DNA of 9,917 nt. Origin: Minisyncoccota bacterium (GTDB lineage Bacteria; Patescibacteria; Paceibacteria; UBA9973). A program made the translations under genes and the position numbers. Location of the stretch: the NCBI GenBank assembly GCA_028696935.1, contig JAQVGE010000025.1:1-9917 (forward strand), given 5' to 3'. The first letter of the stretch is position 1. The number at the start of each line of letters is the position of its first letter. Positions 1 through 7,831 of this stretch are shown piece after piece. Under the pieces are notes generated by a model, which was given only the letters and a program-made list of their open reading frames with translations, did no database searches and had not been told where the DNA came from.

Positions 1-41
1 ATACCTGTTTTCATTATTTTAAATGCTTGTTCTTGGGTCAT
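1..41 (-). CDS. 5' end of a gene leaving the window, possibly a Pif1-like/AAA helicase
   Basis: Thirteen codons are visible from the ATG at 41-39, reading M-T-Q-E-Q-A-F-K-I-M-K-T-G before the left edge. The pattern MTQ-x-x-A-x-x-I-x-K-x-G resembles the segment just before Walker A in small bacterial Pif1-like helicases (AAA ATPases), where a hydrophobic strand and a GxxGSGKT loop normally follow. The Walker motif lies outside the window, so this is family resemblance over a very short stretch. The start is supported by an extended -10 box seven bases upstream and by the lack of any other in-frame ATG nearby. There is no Shine-Dalgarno sequence. Confidence 0.45.
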   Translation of the reverse strand, partial: MTQEQAFKIMKTG

Positions 42-47
42 TACATC

Positions 48-56
48 ATTATAACA
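48..56 (-). promoter_or_regulatory. Extended -10 promoter element (TGTTATAAT)
   Basis: The minus strand reads TG-T-TATAAT, a perfect extended -10. The last T of the box is at 48 and the following ATG begins at 41, so transcription would start at or within a base or two of the start codon. No convincing -35 is seen (TAATTA is the best at 17 bp), which is acceptable for an extended -10 promoter. Confidence 0.5.
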
Positions 57-81
57 AAAAACCTGTTTATTAATTAGAGTT

Positions 82-1449
82 TTATTTTAATTCCAAAGTC
101 TCATCTATTCTGATTTGTTTTATAAAAGAAGGAACGTGGGAAACTAAAATCATTGCTCCTTGGTATAAATCTAGGGCTTTAGCAATAATAGGTAAATGGC
201 GGAAGTTTATGTGGTTTGTGGGCTCATCTAGGATAAGTAATCCAGGTCTTTCTATTACTAATCTTGCAAACGCAACTAATCCCTTTTGACCTTCAGATAA
301 ATTTTCAATACGAGTGTTAACCATAGGTCCTGTTATTAAAAAACCAGCCGCAATTGAGCGAATTTTTTCTTCATCTACAATTCCATCTACTTTTCTCATT
401 GCGCTAGATAAAGATTCAAAGACAGTTTGATTAAAATCAAGCGTTGAAAAATCTTGACGATAGTATCCAATTCGGACACCCTTAGTATTAGACCCCCCTA
501 TAGCCCGATTATTAGCTAGAGATTCTAAAAGAGTACTTTTACCTATACCATTTGGTCCAGAAAGTAAAAGATGTTTATTTTTACGAAGTTTTATTTTAAC
601 TTTTTTAATTATAGGTTCGTGGTTTTTAAGAATAGAGACAGAAGATAAATTCAAAATGTCCCCTATTAAGTTTTCCTGAAAAGGTATAATAAAATTTCTA
701 ATAGTTTTATCTTCTCTTCGTACATCAACCTTTTCTTCCTCTAGATTTTCGGCTAAAACTCTCATCCTTTTAGCTACCGCCCGTAAATTTCCACCCTTCA
801 TGGCAAAAGCATTTGCTTGTTCTTTTTTAGCTTTAATTTCTTTAGATAAAAGTGCATTTTTTCTATTTTCTCTTTCCATTCTGGCGATTATTTGATCTCG
901 AACATTTACGTAATTCCCGACATATTGTTCTATCTTTTTGGTGTAAATATCAAGGTACAAAACAGCATCAGTAAAAGCATTTAAAAATAAAGAATCATGA
1001 GAAATAACTATTACTGTTTTTTTGTATTTCACCAAAAATTTTGTTAAATGTTCTATCCCTTCTTTGTCTAAATTATTTGTTGGCTCATCAAGAAGTAAAA
1101 TGTCTGGTTCTACAATAAGAGCAGAAGCCAGAAGTAATCTCGCTTGTTGTCCACCAGAGAAAGTTCTCATAACCCTGTCGTGAACTTTATCGTGTCCTTT
1201 TAGATTTACAATCTCCAAGACTGTGTCAATGCGTGGGTCAATATCGTAAATCTTATTCTTAAAACATTTTTGGAAAAATTCTCTGACCGTTAAATCAAGC
1301 TCATTCTGAGGAATAACTTGTCGAGAAAGAGCTATTGTTGTACGTTGAGCTAAGTGAATTTTTCCGTCTTCTTGAGAGAGTGTCCCATTAATAAGGTTAA
1401 AAAGAGTACTCTTGCCTGCACCGTTTTGTCCCATAATAGTTACCCTCAT
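82..1449 (-). CDS. ABC-F family ATP-binding protein (ribosome-associated), open portion
   Basis: This is a soluble twin-ABC ATPase of the ABC-F type, a family that binds the ribosomal E site and acts on stalled or damaged translation. The open 455 residues contain Walker A GQNGAGKS at 7-14, signature SGGQQ at 98-102, Walker B ILLLDEP at 117-123 and H-loop His151. A charged linker with the KRMR segment covers about 180-255, the region that contacts tRNA in this family. NBD2 has Walker A GPNGIGKS at 298-305, signature LSEGQ at 384-388, Walker B LLILDEPTNH at 404-413 and His438. There are no membrane segments. ATG 1449 lies only six residues before Walker A, so the first strands and the A-loop aromatic are missing from this ORF. 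They are encoded in frame upstream, behind an amber codon (see 1450-1551). After NBD2 Walker B the motif reads HIN instead of the usual HLD. It ends in TAA with no clear terminator before the next gene. Confidence 0.9.
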   Translation of the reverse strand: MRVTIMGQNGAGKSTLFNLINGTLSQEDGKIHLAQRTTIALSRQVIPQNELDLTVREFFQKCFKNKIYDIDPRIDTVLEIVNLKGHDKVHDRVMRTFSGGQQARLLLASALIVEPDILLLDEPTNNLDKEGIEHLTKFLVKYKKTVIVISHDSLFLNAFTDAVLYLDIYTKKIEQYVGNYVNVRDQIIARMERENRKNALLSKEIKAKKEQANAFAMKGGNLRAVAKRMRVLAENLEEEKVDVRREDKTIRNFIIPFQENLIGDILNLSSVSILKNHEPIIKKVKIKLRKNKHLLLSGPNGIGKSTLLESLANNRAIGGSNTKGVRIGYYRQDFSTLDFNQTVFESLSSAMRKVDGIVDEEKIRSIAAGFLITGPMVNTRIENLSEGQKGLVAFARLVIERPGLLILDEPTNHINFRHLPIIAKALDLYQGAMILVSHVPSFIKQIRIDETLELK

Positions 1450-1551
1450 TCCTTTTCTAACAGAAAAATCTACCTCTTCTAAAATAGGCTTATTGTACCC
1501 ATACTAGAAAGAAACTTTTTCAAATCTTATTACTACTTCATCTTGAGCCAT
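1450..1551 (-). pseudogene. In-frame N-terminus of the ABC-F gene, interrupted by a TAG codon
   Basis: Reading the same frame upstream of 1449 gives, from an ATG at 1551-1549, MAQDEVVIRFEKVSF, then TAG at 1504-1506, then YGYNKPILEEVDFSVRKG joined to the Met at 1449. This is the expected ABC-F start: strand 1, an aromatic A-loop (VSFxYG), strand 2, then Walker A. A single amber codon replaces one residue, often Glu or Gln in homologues, one substitution away as GAG or CAG. Explanations are a nonsense mutation, a sequence or assembly error, or readthrough. Code reassignment is unlikely because the microprotein just upstream (1621-1686) ends with TAG. With this start the intact gene would encode about 489 residues. 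Confidence 0.8.
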
Positions 1552-1574
1552 ATGAATGTATATACTACCTGAAA

Positions 1575-1613
1575 AAAAATAAAAGTCCAAACATTATTTG
1601 GACTTTTATTTTT
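1575..1613 (-). terminator. Rho-independent terminator of the microprotein gene
   Basis: A 17-bp perfect stem (1575-1591 with 1597-1613) closes a 5-nt loop (1592-1596). Its core is GTCCAAA/TTTGGAC flanked by A/T pairs. On the minus strand it begins 8 nt after the microprotein stop codon and is followed by a U-rich run. It also sits directly before the ABC-F start at 1551, separating the two transcripts. The A/T flanks would let it work on the plus strand too. Confidence 0.85.
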
Positions 1614-1620
1614 AAAGGGA

Positions 1621-1686
1621 CTATTTCTTTTTTGCGTCCTTTTTAGGTTTCTTGGCTTCCTTCTTAGGTTTAGCTCCTTTTGCCAT
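1621..1686 (-). CDS. Lysine-rich 21-residue microprotein
   Basis: ATG at 1686-1684 opens a 21-codon frame ending in TAG at 1621-1623. The product starts MAKGA and then holds two near-identical heptads, KPKKEAK and KPKKDAK, and a final KK. More than half of the residues are Lys and there are no hydrophobic residues beyond Met, Ala and Pro, so it should be disordered and strongly basic. A nucleic-acid or ribosome-binding role is possible but is inference only. Support for a real gene is the self-contained unit: a promoter at 1736-1765, a leader of about 43 nt with a hairpin, and a strong terminator 8 nt after the stop. Short Lys/Ala/Pro-rich proteins are a familiar type in CPR genomes. Alternatively the transcript is a small RNA with an incidental ORF. 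No Shine-Dalgarno sequence lies at the usual spacing. Confidence 0.7.
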   Translation of the reverse strand: MAKGAKPKKEAKKPKKDAKKK

Positions 1687-1695
1687 ATTTATTTA

Positions 1696-1714
1696 AAGAA
1701 GCCCTTAGCTTCTT
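1696..1714 (-). promoter_or_regulatory. Leader hairpin before the microprotein start codon
   Basis: A 7-bp perfect stem AAGAAGC/GCTTCTT (1696-1702 with 1708-1714) closes a 5-nt loop and ends 9 nt upstream of the ATG at 1686. On the minus strand the loop exposes UAAGG, the only Shine-Dalgarno-like sequence in this leader, but about 16 nt from the ATG. It could control initiation or stabilise the 5' end. Confidence 0.5.
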
Positions 1715-1735
1715 AATTATTTTAATAATGGAGTA

Positions 1736-1765
1736 ATTGTATCAGAGCCTGCTCTTTAATAGCAA
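1736..1765 (-). promoter_or_regulatory. Promoter of the microprotein gene (TTGCTA-18-TACAAT)
   Basis: Minus strand: -35 TTGCTA at 1765-1760, 18-bp spacer, -10 TACAAT at 1741-1736. The predicted start is near 1729, about 43 nt before the ATG. The spacer holds an inverted repeat AGAGC-AG-GCTCT (1744-1755) that could serve as an operator. The same -35 hexamer occurs before the tRNA gene. Confidence 0.65.
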
Positions 1766-1815
1766 TAGTTTTAAGGTGTTGATATCTTTATTCTTTTAAT
1801 TATTAAATAATGATA

Positions 1816-1843
1816 TTGACTTATTTATAAAAAATTATATAGT
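1816..1843 (+). promoter_or_regulatory. Promoter of the 133-residue membrane protein gene (TTGACT-16-TATAGT)
   Basis: -35 TTGACT at 1816-1821, 16-bp spacer, -10 TATAGT at 1838-1843. The predicted start near 1850 leaves a leader of about 26 nt before the ATG at 1876. It diverges from the microprotein promoter. The leader is A/T only near the start codon and lacks a Shine-Dalgarno sequence. Confidence 0.65.
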
Positions 1844-1875
1844 AAAAATAAATTAACCAATAAATTTTTGAAACA

Positions 1876-2277
1876 ATGAGTTTGGATTGGAACTTTGTTT
1901 TCGGAACCCTTTTTGTTATTTTGGTATTTATTTATTTTTTTTGGAATCCTTTCTTGAATATACTTCTGTATATGTTCGTTCCTGAAAGAATAAAAATTAC
2001 GGGGATAATAATTGGAACTAAGAAAGAAAAATCCAGTTTTTGCTGGCCACCTATGGGTGAGAACGATCATTTTTTTACCCCTCTTGACCTTGTAAAAGTT
2101 ACAGATTACTATGTTGTTGTAAAAAGCAATCAATATGAGTTGCCCGTAACTATTAAGGTTAGTAAGGACTTGTTTAATTCAGTTTCTAAAAACCAAGAGA
2201 TTGCGATCGAATGTAAAAAGTTTTCTTGGAAAAAGGATACTGATTATGAGGAAATTAAAATGCATATAACTTTTTAA
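1876..2277 (+). CDS. Single-pass membrane protein of unknown function (133 aa)
   Basis: I do not recognise this protein. A long hydrophobic stretch at about residues 8-35, rich in Phe, Leu, Ile and Tyr, should form one membrane helix (or an uncleaved signal anchor) with a very short N-terminus. The remaining ~95 residues alternate hydrophobic and polar positions (for example DYYVVVKSN, YELPVTIKVSKDLF, NQEIAIECKKFSW), suggesting a small beta-rich soluble domain. Two Cys (56 and 113) are present. No catalytic or metal motif is visible. It is monocistronic: its own promoter lies at 1816-1843 and a bidirectional terminator begins 4 nt after the TAA. It converges on the atp operon and lies opposite to all its neighbours, so there is no operon context for function. 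Confidence 0.75.
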   Translation: MSLDWNFVFGTLFVILVFIYFFWNPFLNILLYMFVPERIKITGIIIGTKKEKSSFCWPPMGENDHFFTPLDLVKVTDYYVVVKSNQYELPVTIKVSKDLFNSVSKNQEIAIECKKFSWKKDTDYEEIKMHITF

Positions 2278-2280
2278 CAA

Positions 2281-2308
2281 AAAAACTGCTCTTACCGAGC
2301 AGTTTTTT
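2281..2308. terminator. Bidirectional terminator between the membrane protein gene and the atp operon
   Basis: The GC-rich core ACTGCTC (2285-2291) pairs with GAGCAGT (2297-2303) around a TTACC loop. An A-run precedes it and a T-run follows (2303-2308), so it works as an intrinsic terminator on both strands. It ends the plus-strand gene at 2277 and the minus-strand atpC gene at 2315. Confidence 0.9.
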
Positions 2309-2314
2309 ATGTTT

Positions 2315-2758
2315 TTATTTTCTATACTTCTTAGCTATTTTTACTCTATTTAATTCTTTGTCTAAGATAGCTTGGAATTTAGCGAAATCAACATCAGAAA
2401 TATTGTCTGTCTCCTCCATGGCCTTTTTAGCTCTATTGTAAGCTTCTTCCGCTCTCTCTATATCTATTTCTGTTGCCAGTTCAGACCTTGAAGCTAAAAT
2501 GACAACTTCTGAATTTTTCTTATTACTATTAGAGCTCGGTCTGACCTCTATAATTCCAGAAGAAATAGAAAAAGGAATAATGTTATTAGATTCTTTTTCT
2601 ATTTTTAGTTCCCCTGTTTTAACAATTGAAACTAATGGTGAGTGGTCAGGCAAAATTCCAATCTCTCCTGATTCAGTTGGAACGACAATTTTTTTAACAT
2701 CATCCTGGTAGACAACTTTTTCTGGAGTTAAGATTTTTAAAGATATTAAATTAGTCAT
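2315..2758 (-). CDS. atpC: F1Fo-ATP synthase subunit epsilon
   Basis: Epsilon is the central-stalk subunit of F1 that binds gamma and the c ring and can inhibit ATP hydrolysis. The 147 residues have the usual two parts: an N-terminal beta sandwich (about 1-90) with the family motif GEIGILPDHSPLVS at 31-44, and a C-terminal helical hairpin (about 99-145). The strand before VVILAS carries a polar insertion (SSNSNKKNSE, about 75-84) that lengthens a loop. The start of helix 1 reads IDIERA (98-103), which fits the I/L-D-x-x-R-A ATP-binding motif known from the Bacillus epsilon subunit, so ATP sensing is possible. It is the last gene of the operon, 2 nt after atpD and 7 nt before the terminator. 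No Shine-Dalgarno sequence precedes the ATG. Confidence 0.95.
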   Translation of the reverse strand: MTNLISLKILTPEKVVYQDDVKKIVVPTESGEIGILPDHSPLVSIVKTGELKIEKESNNIIPFSISSGIIEVRPSSNSNKKNSEVVILASRSELATEIDIERAEEAYNRAKKAMEETDNISDVDFAKFQAILDKELNRVKIAKKYRK

Positions 2759-2760
2759 GT

Positions 2761-4170
<1,410 letters not shown>

Positions 4171-5082
4171 TTAATTTGTATTAAGTGCTTCAGCTCCACC
4201 GATTATCTCAGCGACCTCCTGAGTAATTCCAGCTTGACGAGCTCTGTTGTAAGTTAAACTTAAGTCTTCCAGTAATTCCCCTGCATTATCGGTTGCATTC
4301 TTCATTGCTATCATTCTGGAGCTATGTTCAGAAGCTTGCGCCTCGAGCATTATTTGTAAGAAGATTGCAGAGATTAAATCAGGAATAACTTTATCTAAAA
4401 CTCTCTCCTCGCTTGGTTCAAATAGATAGAGGGCCATAGATCTTTTATCAAACCTCTCCTCCTCTCTTCCTTCAGCTATTTCTTCTATTAAATTTCTGGT
4501 CGTTTTTAAACTGACAGGAATAATTTCTCTGACGTTCGGTTTATATTCAAGTTGCTTAACAAATTGGGTGTAAACAGCATAAACACTTTTGTAATTTTTT
4601 AGCTCTAAAAATTCCTTAAAGATTATTTTTTTTAAGATTTCTATTTCATCTAAAGTTATATTTTCTTTAAATTCAGAAATACTAGCAATGATATTTAATT
4701 TATTTCGATTAGCAATTCTTTCTGCTTGTTTGCCAATAGTAATACAATCTATTTCTTCATCTTCTAGGGTTGATTTAAATTTGGAGACAGACTTTGAAAT
4801 ATTTACATTATAACCACCACAAAGGCCTTTATTTGAGGCAACAATTACTAGAAGAATCTTCTTCCCAGCTCCTTTTTCAAGCAAGGGATGAGAGACATTT
4901 CTTTCTTTTGCTAGAGTAACTAGAAGCTCTAAAGCATATCTAGAGTATTCTCTAGAAGAAATAGAATTAGAGACAGCTCTTTTCATTTTAGAAACAGATA
5001 CCATTTCCATAGTTTTGGTAATTTTTTTAATATTACCAATAGAATTCATTTTCTGTTTAATTGTTTTTGTCTGAATAGCCAT
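4171..5082 (-). CDS. atpG: F1Fo-ATP synthase subunit gamma
   Basis: Gamma is the rotating central shaft of F1. The N-terminal helix carries the typical motif IGNIKKITKTMEMVSVSKM (15-33). GLCGGYN at 86-92 marks the Rossmann-like domain, and the C-terminal helix ends ASEHSSRMIAMKNATDNA followed by IIGGAEAL, the near-invariant terminus. At 303 residues it is slightly longer than the usual 285-290, with the extra length spread through the middle region. It sits 12 nt after atpA and 15 nt before atpD, and the AGATAATT leader lacks a Shine-Dalgarno sequence. Confidence 0.97.
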   Translation of the reverse strand: MAIQTKTIKQKMNSIGNIKKITKTMEMVSVSKMKRAVSNSISSREYSRYALELLVTLAKERNVSHPLLEKGAGKKILLVIVASNKGLCGGYNVNISKSVSKFKSTLEDEEIDCITIGKQAERIANRNKLNIIASISEFKENITLDEIEILKKIIFKEFLELKNYKSVYAVYTQFVKQLEYKPNVREIIPVSLKTTRNLIEEIAEGREEERFDKRSMALYLFEPSEERVLDKVIPDLISAIFLQIMLEAQASEHSSRMIAMKNATDNAGELLEDLSLTYNRARQAGITQEVAEIIGGAEALNTN

Positions 5083-5094
5083 AATTATCTAAAT

Positions 5095-6588
5095 TTAAAC
5101 CTTAGATTTCTTAAATTCCAATATTGCCTCTTTTAGCATTCCTTTAATATTATCATCCCAATCTTTTTCAAGCTTTAAAAGAAGATCTTTTTTGGAAACT
5201 TCCAAGAAAGAATGCATATCTTCTTCCCATTGTCTAATATCTTTCTTATCAACATCATCTAACAAGCCTTCGTTAACTGCAAAAATACTAGCTATTTGTT
5301 TAGTCACAGACAGAGGTTTGTATTGATCTTGTTTTAGAATTTCTACTGTTCTAGCTCCTCGATCGAGCATTCTCTTGGTGTCAACATCTAAATCAGAATC
5401 AAATTGAGAGAAACTCTCTAATTCACGATATTGAGCTAAAGATAATTTCATTGGTCCTGCATTTTTCTTCATTGATTTAATCTGAGCACTACCTCCAACT
5501 CGAGAAACGGAGAATCCAACATTGATAGCTGGTTTAATTCCCTTGTAAAACAAACTAGTCTCTAAGAATATTTGACCATCGGTGATTGAAATAACATTAG
5601 TTGGAATATATGCTGAGATATCACCACCCTGGGTTTCAATTATAGGCAAGGCTGTAATTGAACCACCCCCTGCTTCTTTATTTCTTCGGCAAGCTCTCTC
5701 TAGTAGTCTTGAATGTAAATAAAAGACATCTCCCGGATAGGCTTCACGACCAGGTGGCCTTCTTAGTAAAAGAGAAATTTCTCTATAAGCATTGGCGTGT
5801 TTAGAAAGATCATCGTAAACAACTAAAACATCATCTCCTTTGTCCATAAAATACTCTGCAACAGAAACTCCTGCATATGGAGCAAGGTAGAGTAAAGAAG
5901 CGTTATCTGAAGCTGAAGCAAGTACTACTGTTGTATATGACATTGCTCCTGCTTTTTCTAATTCTCTAACAACTCTCATTACTTTTGATTTTTTCTGACC
6001 TATCGCAACGTAAACACATTTAACCCCCGTGTTTTTTTGATTTATGATTGCGTCGATTGCCAAAGCGGTCTTTCCTGTTTGTCTATCTCCAATAATAAGT
6101 TCACGTTGTCCTCTCCCAATTGGAACCAAAACGTCAATAGCTTTTATTCCTGTTTGAAGGGAGACATCAACACTTTGACGATCCATAACACCAGGAGCAA
6201 TTCTTTCCACATACATTGATTTGGTAGATTTTATTTGTCCCTTACCGTCTATTGGGTTCATTAGCGGATCTACTACCCTTCCGAGGATTTCATCTCCTAC
6301 GGGAATAGATAGAACTTTTCCTGTTCTTTTAACAATGTCTCCTTCTTTGATTTTGGTAAAATTTCCTAAAACAACAGCACCAATAGTATCCTCTCCCAAA
6401 TTAAGGGTAAGACCCTTTATTCCATCAGGAAAATCAAGCATTTCAGATGCCATTGCTCCAGAAAGTCCTGAGACCTTAGCAATTCCATCACTGATTGAAA
6501 CAACATAACCAAATTCAGTCATTTGGATATCATTTCCAATTTCTCCAATTTTTGATTTTAAATTTTTGATAATTTCTTCTACTGCCAT
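5095..6588 (-). CDS. atpA: F1Fo-ATP synthase subunit alpha
   Basis: Alpha is the non-catalytic nucleotide-binding partner of beta that supplies the arginine finger. The 497 residues contain Walker A GDRQTGKT at 167-174, [20 protein letters not shown] from 276, and [13 protein letters not shown] at 357-369 in which Arg363 is the arginine finger. The N-terminal segment that docks to delta is short (about 20 residues before the first beta strand), in line with the reduced delta gene next to it. The C-terminal helical bundle is complete. It lies 4 nt after atpH and 12 nt before atpG. The leader AAATAATTAT has no Shine-Dalgarno sequence. Confidence 0.98.
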   Translation of the reverse strand: MAVEEIIKNLKSKIGEIGNDIQMTEFGYVVSISDGIAKVSGLSGAMASEMLDFPDGIKGLTLNLGEDTIGAVVLGNFTKIKEGDIVKRTGKVLSIPVGDEILGRVVDPLMNPIDGKGQIKSTKSMYVERIAPGVMDRQSVDVSLQTGIKAIDVLVPIGRGQRELIIGDRQTGKTALAIDAIINQKNTGVKCVYVAIGQKKSKVMRVVRELEKAGAMSYTTVVLASASDNASLLYLAPYAGVSVAEYFMDKGDDVLVVYDDLSKHANAYREISLLLRRPPGREAYPGDVFYLHSRLLERACRRNKEAGGGSITALPIIETQGGDISAYIPTNVISITDGQIFLETSLFYKGIKPAINVGFSVSRVGGSAQIKSMKKNAGPMKLSLAQYRELESFSQFDSDLDVDTKRMLDRGARTVEILKQDQYKPLSVTKQIASIFAVNEGLLDDVDKKDIRQWEEDMHSFLEVSKKDLLLKLEKDWDDNIKGMLKEAILEFKKSKV

Positions 6589-6592
6589 ATAA

Positions 6593-6979
6593 TTATTTTA
6601 TTAACGATTCTCTTAATAATTGTAACTGATTATAGATACTAGCATCATAAATAACACCCTTGTAAGTTGCGACAAAACCACCAATTAAACCTTCTTCTAC
6701 CTTATTTTCAATTTTTTGAGCTTCTGTAGCTTTTAACTTTATTTTGATGTTATTTTTGATACTCTCATCTATTGATATTTCTGATTTTATTGAAAGTGTA
6801 TTCCATTCTGATTCTTTTTTAATTTTGTTTTCAAGAAACTCTATTACTTTTGGTAAAAGTGATTCAAGTTTATAGTTTTTGATATAAGTCAAAATTGAAT
6901 TAGTAATAGCCTCTTCTTTACCATTAGAATCTTTAGAGATTTCATATATTGCTATTGCTAAGTTTTTTGAAGATATCAT
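6593..6979 (-). CDS. atpH: F1Fo-ATP synthase subunit delta, short form
   Basis: Delta links the top of F1 to the peripheral stalk b subunits. Identity comes from position (between b and alpha) and from the C-terminal signature [18 protein letters not shown] (98-115), matching the LIGG-x-(5-7)-D-x-S pattern of the family. At 128 residues it is about 50 shorter than the usual ~175-180. The C-terminal domain (about 58-128) looks complete, so the loss falls in the N-terminal helical bundle that grips alpha, here about 57 residues. There is no sign of a frameshift: the frame is continuous and the flanking gaps are 5 nt to atpF and 4 nt to atpA. It is therefore probably a genuinely compact delta. 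Confidence 0.88.
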   Translation of the reverse strand: MISSKNLAIAIYEISKDSNGKEEAITNSILTYIKNYKLESLLPKVIEFLENKIKKESEWNTLSIKSEISIDESIKNNIKIKLKATEAQKIENKVEEGLIGGFVATYKGVIYDASIYNQLQLLRESLIK

Positions 6980-6984
6980 AATAA

Positions 6985-7476
6985 TTAATTTGTCAGAATA
7001 GTTTTAATGTAATTTTCTTGTTGTTCTTTGGTTAGATTCTTTTTTAATATCTTTTCTATCCCATCGATGATTAAATTAGCTGTTTCAACCTCTAACTCTT
7101 TTTTCATCTTTTCTTTTTTCTGGTCTATTTGTTTTTCTCCTTCTTTAATGATTGAGGATTTAGCCACCAAAGCCTCCTCTTTACTCAAGTTAATAACCGA
7201 GTTAGCTTTTTTTTGAGCCTCTCCAATGATGGAATTAGCTTCTATTTTTGCTTCAGAAATCTTTTGGTTTTTAACTTCCTCAGCCATCAACAATTCCGTT
7301 TCGGCCTTTTTTGCATTTTCTATACCTAGAGCTATTTTCTTTTGTCTTTCTTCTATTACTTTATTAATAGGGCCAAAAGCAAATTTTTTCAACAAGAAAA
7401 ATATAATAACGAAATTAACAAAATTCGCTAAAGCTACTTGCCAATCAAATCCAACTTTCGATAATATATCTAACAT
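6985..7476 (-). CDS. atpF: F1Fo-ATP synthase subunit b (peripheral stalk)
   Basis: Subunit b anchors the stator. A single membrane helix occupies about residues 8-29 (WQVALANFVNFVIIFFLL), followed by KKFAFGPINKVIEERQKKI, the typical junction. A long heptad-like charged coil runs from about 38 to 145. The length of 163 residues is normal for bacterial b. Only one b gene is present, so the stalk should be a homodimer. It lies 13 nt after atpE and 5 nt before atpH. The leader has no Shine-Dalgarno sequence. Confidence 0.95.
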   Translation of the reverse strand: MLDILSKVGFDWQVALANFVNFVIIFFLLKKFAFGPINKVIEERQKKIALGIENAKKAETELLMAEEVKNQKISEAKIEANSIIGEAQKKANSVINLSKEEALVAKSSIIKEGEKQIDQKKEKMKKELEVETANLIIDGIEKILKKNLTKEQQENYIKTILTN

Positions 7477-7489
7477 AATTTTTATATTC

Positions 7490-7714
7490 TTAAATTAAGA
7501 AGAAAGCAACGAAAGCATAAATAGCGGTAGATTCGGCCAAGGCGACACCAATAATCATTTTTGAGAATATTGAACCTGAAACATCAGGATTGCGACCAAT
7601 TGCTTCTAGGGCTTTACCGATAAGGTAACCTTCACCAAGAGCTGATCCAAACATTGATAATGTAGCCATTCCTTTTGCAATCATTCTTGCTGATTCTACA
7701 CTCATATTTTCCAT
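7490..7714 (-). CDS. atpE: F1Fo-ATP synthase subunit c (rotor ring), two-carboxylate type
   Basis: Subunit c is a helical hairpin that forms the ion-carrying rotor ring in the membrane. Helix 1 covers about 11-37, the polar loop holds RNP at 41-43, and helix 2 covers about 48-74. The ion-binding carboxylate is Glu61 in ALAESTAIY, followed by Ser62, Thr63 and Tyr66. Helix 1 has a second carboxylate, Glu28 in LGEGY, where sodium-type rings such as that of Ilyobacter have Gln32. The 33-residue spacing between the two Glu equals that of E32/E65 in Fusobacterium nucleatum. This predicts Na+ coupling. The glycine motif of helix 1 is partly replaced (G23-x-A-x-G27-x-G29). The ATG at 7714 is used; an alternative ATG lies at 7705 and would shift all numbers by 3. 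The 74-residue length is compact but complete. Confidence 0.96.
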   Translation of the reverse strand: MENMSVESARMIAKGMATLSMFGSALGEGYLIGKALEAIGRNPDVSGSIFSKMIIGVALAESTAIYAFVAFFLI

Positions 7715-7831
7715 ATATTTATTATCTGATTATTATTTAATTTAAAGTTTAATTTAAAGAAAACAATAATAAAATTTAATTAATAACTAATAATTAATAA
7801 AAACGACAAACTAAACTAAAACTTATAAAGT
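7715..7831 (-). promoter_or_regulatory. A/T-rich atpB-atpE spacer, possible translation enhancer of atpE
   Basis: All other gaps inside the operon are 2-15 nt, but this one is 117 nt and almost only A and T. Subunit c is needed in many more copies than the others, and in E. coli a U-rich stretch before atpE raises its translation. A similar role is inferred here. No ORF, strong hairpin or convincing internal promoter is seen. Confidence 0.45.
7736..7759. repeat. Perfect 12-bp tandem repeat (TTTAATTTAAAG x2)
   Basis: Two adjacent identical copies occupy 7736-7747 and 7748-7759, ending 22 nt upstream of the atpE ATG. They lie inside the A/T-rich spacer, so slippage of low-complexity DNA is a simple explanation. 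Confidence 0.7.

Noticed and set aside
1825..2133. Minus-strand frame of 102 codons opposite the membrane protein gene
   Set aside because: It overlaps a gene with a good promoter and terminator, runs into the opposing promoter region, and has no family features.
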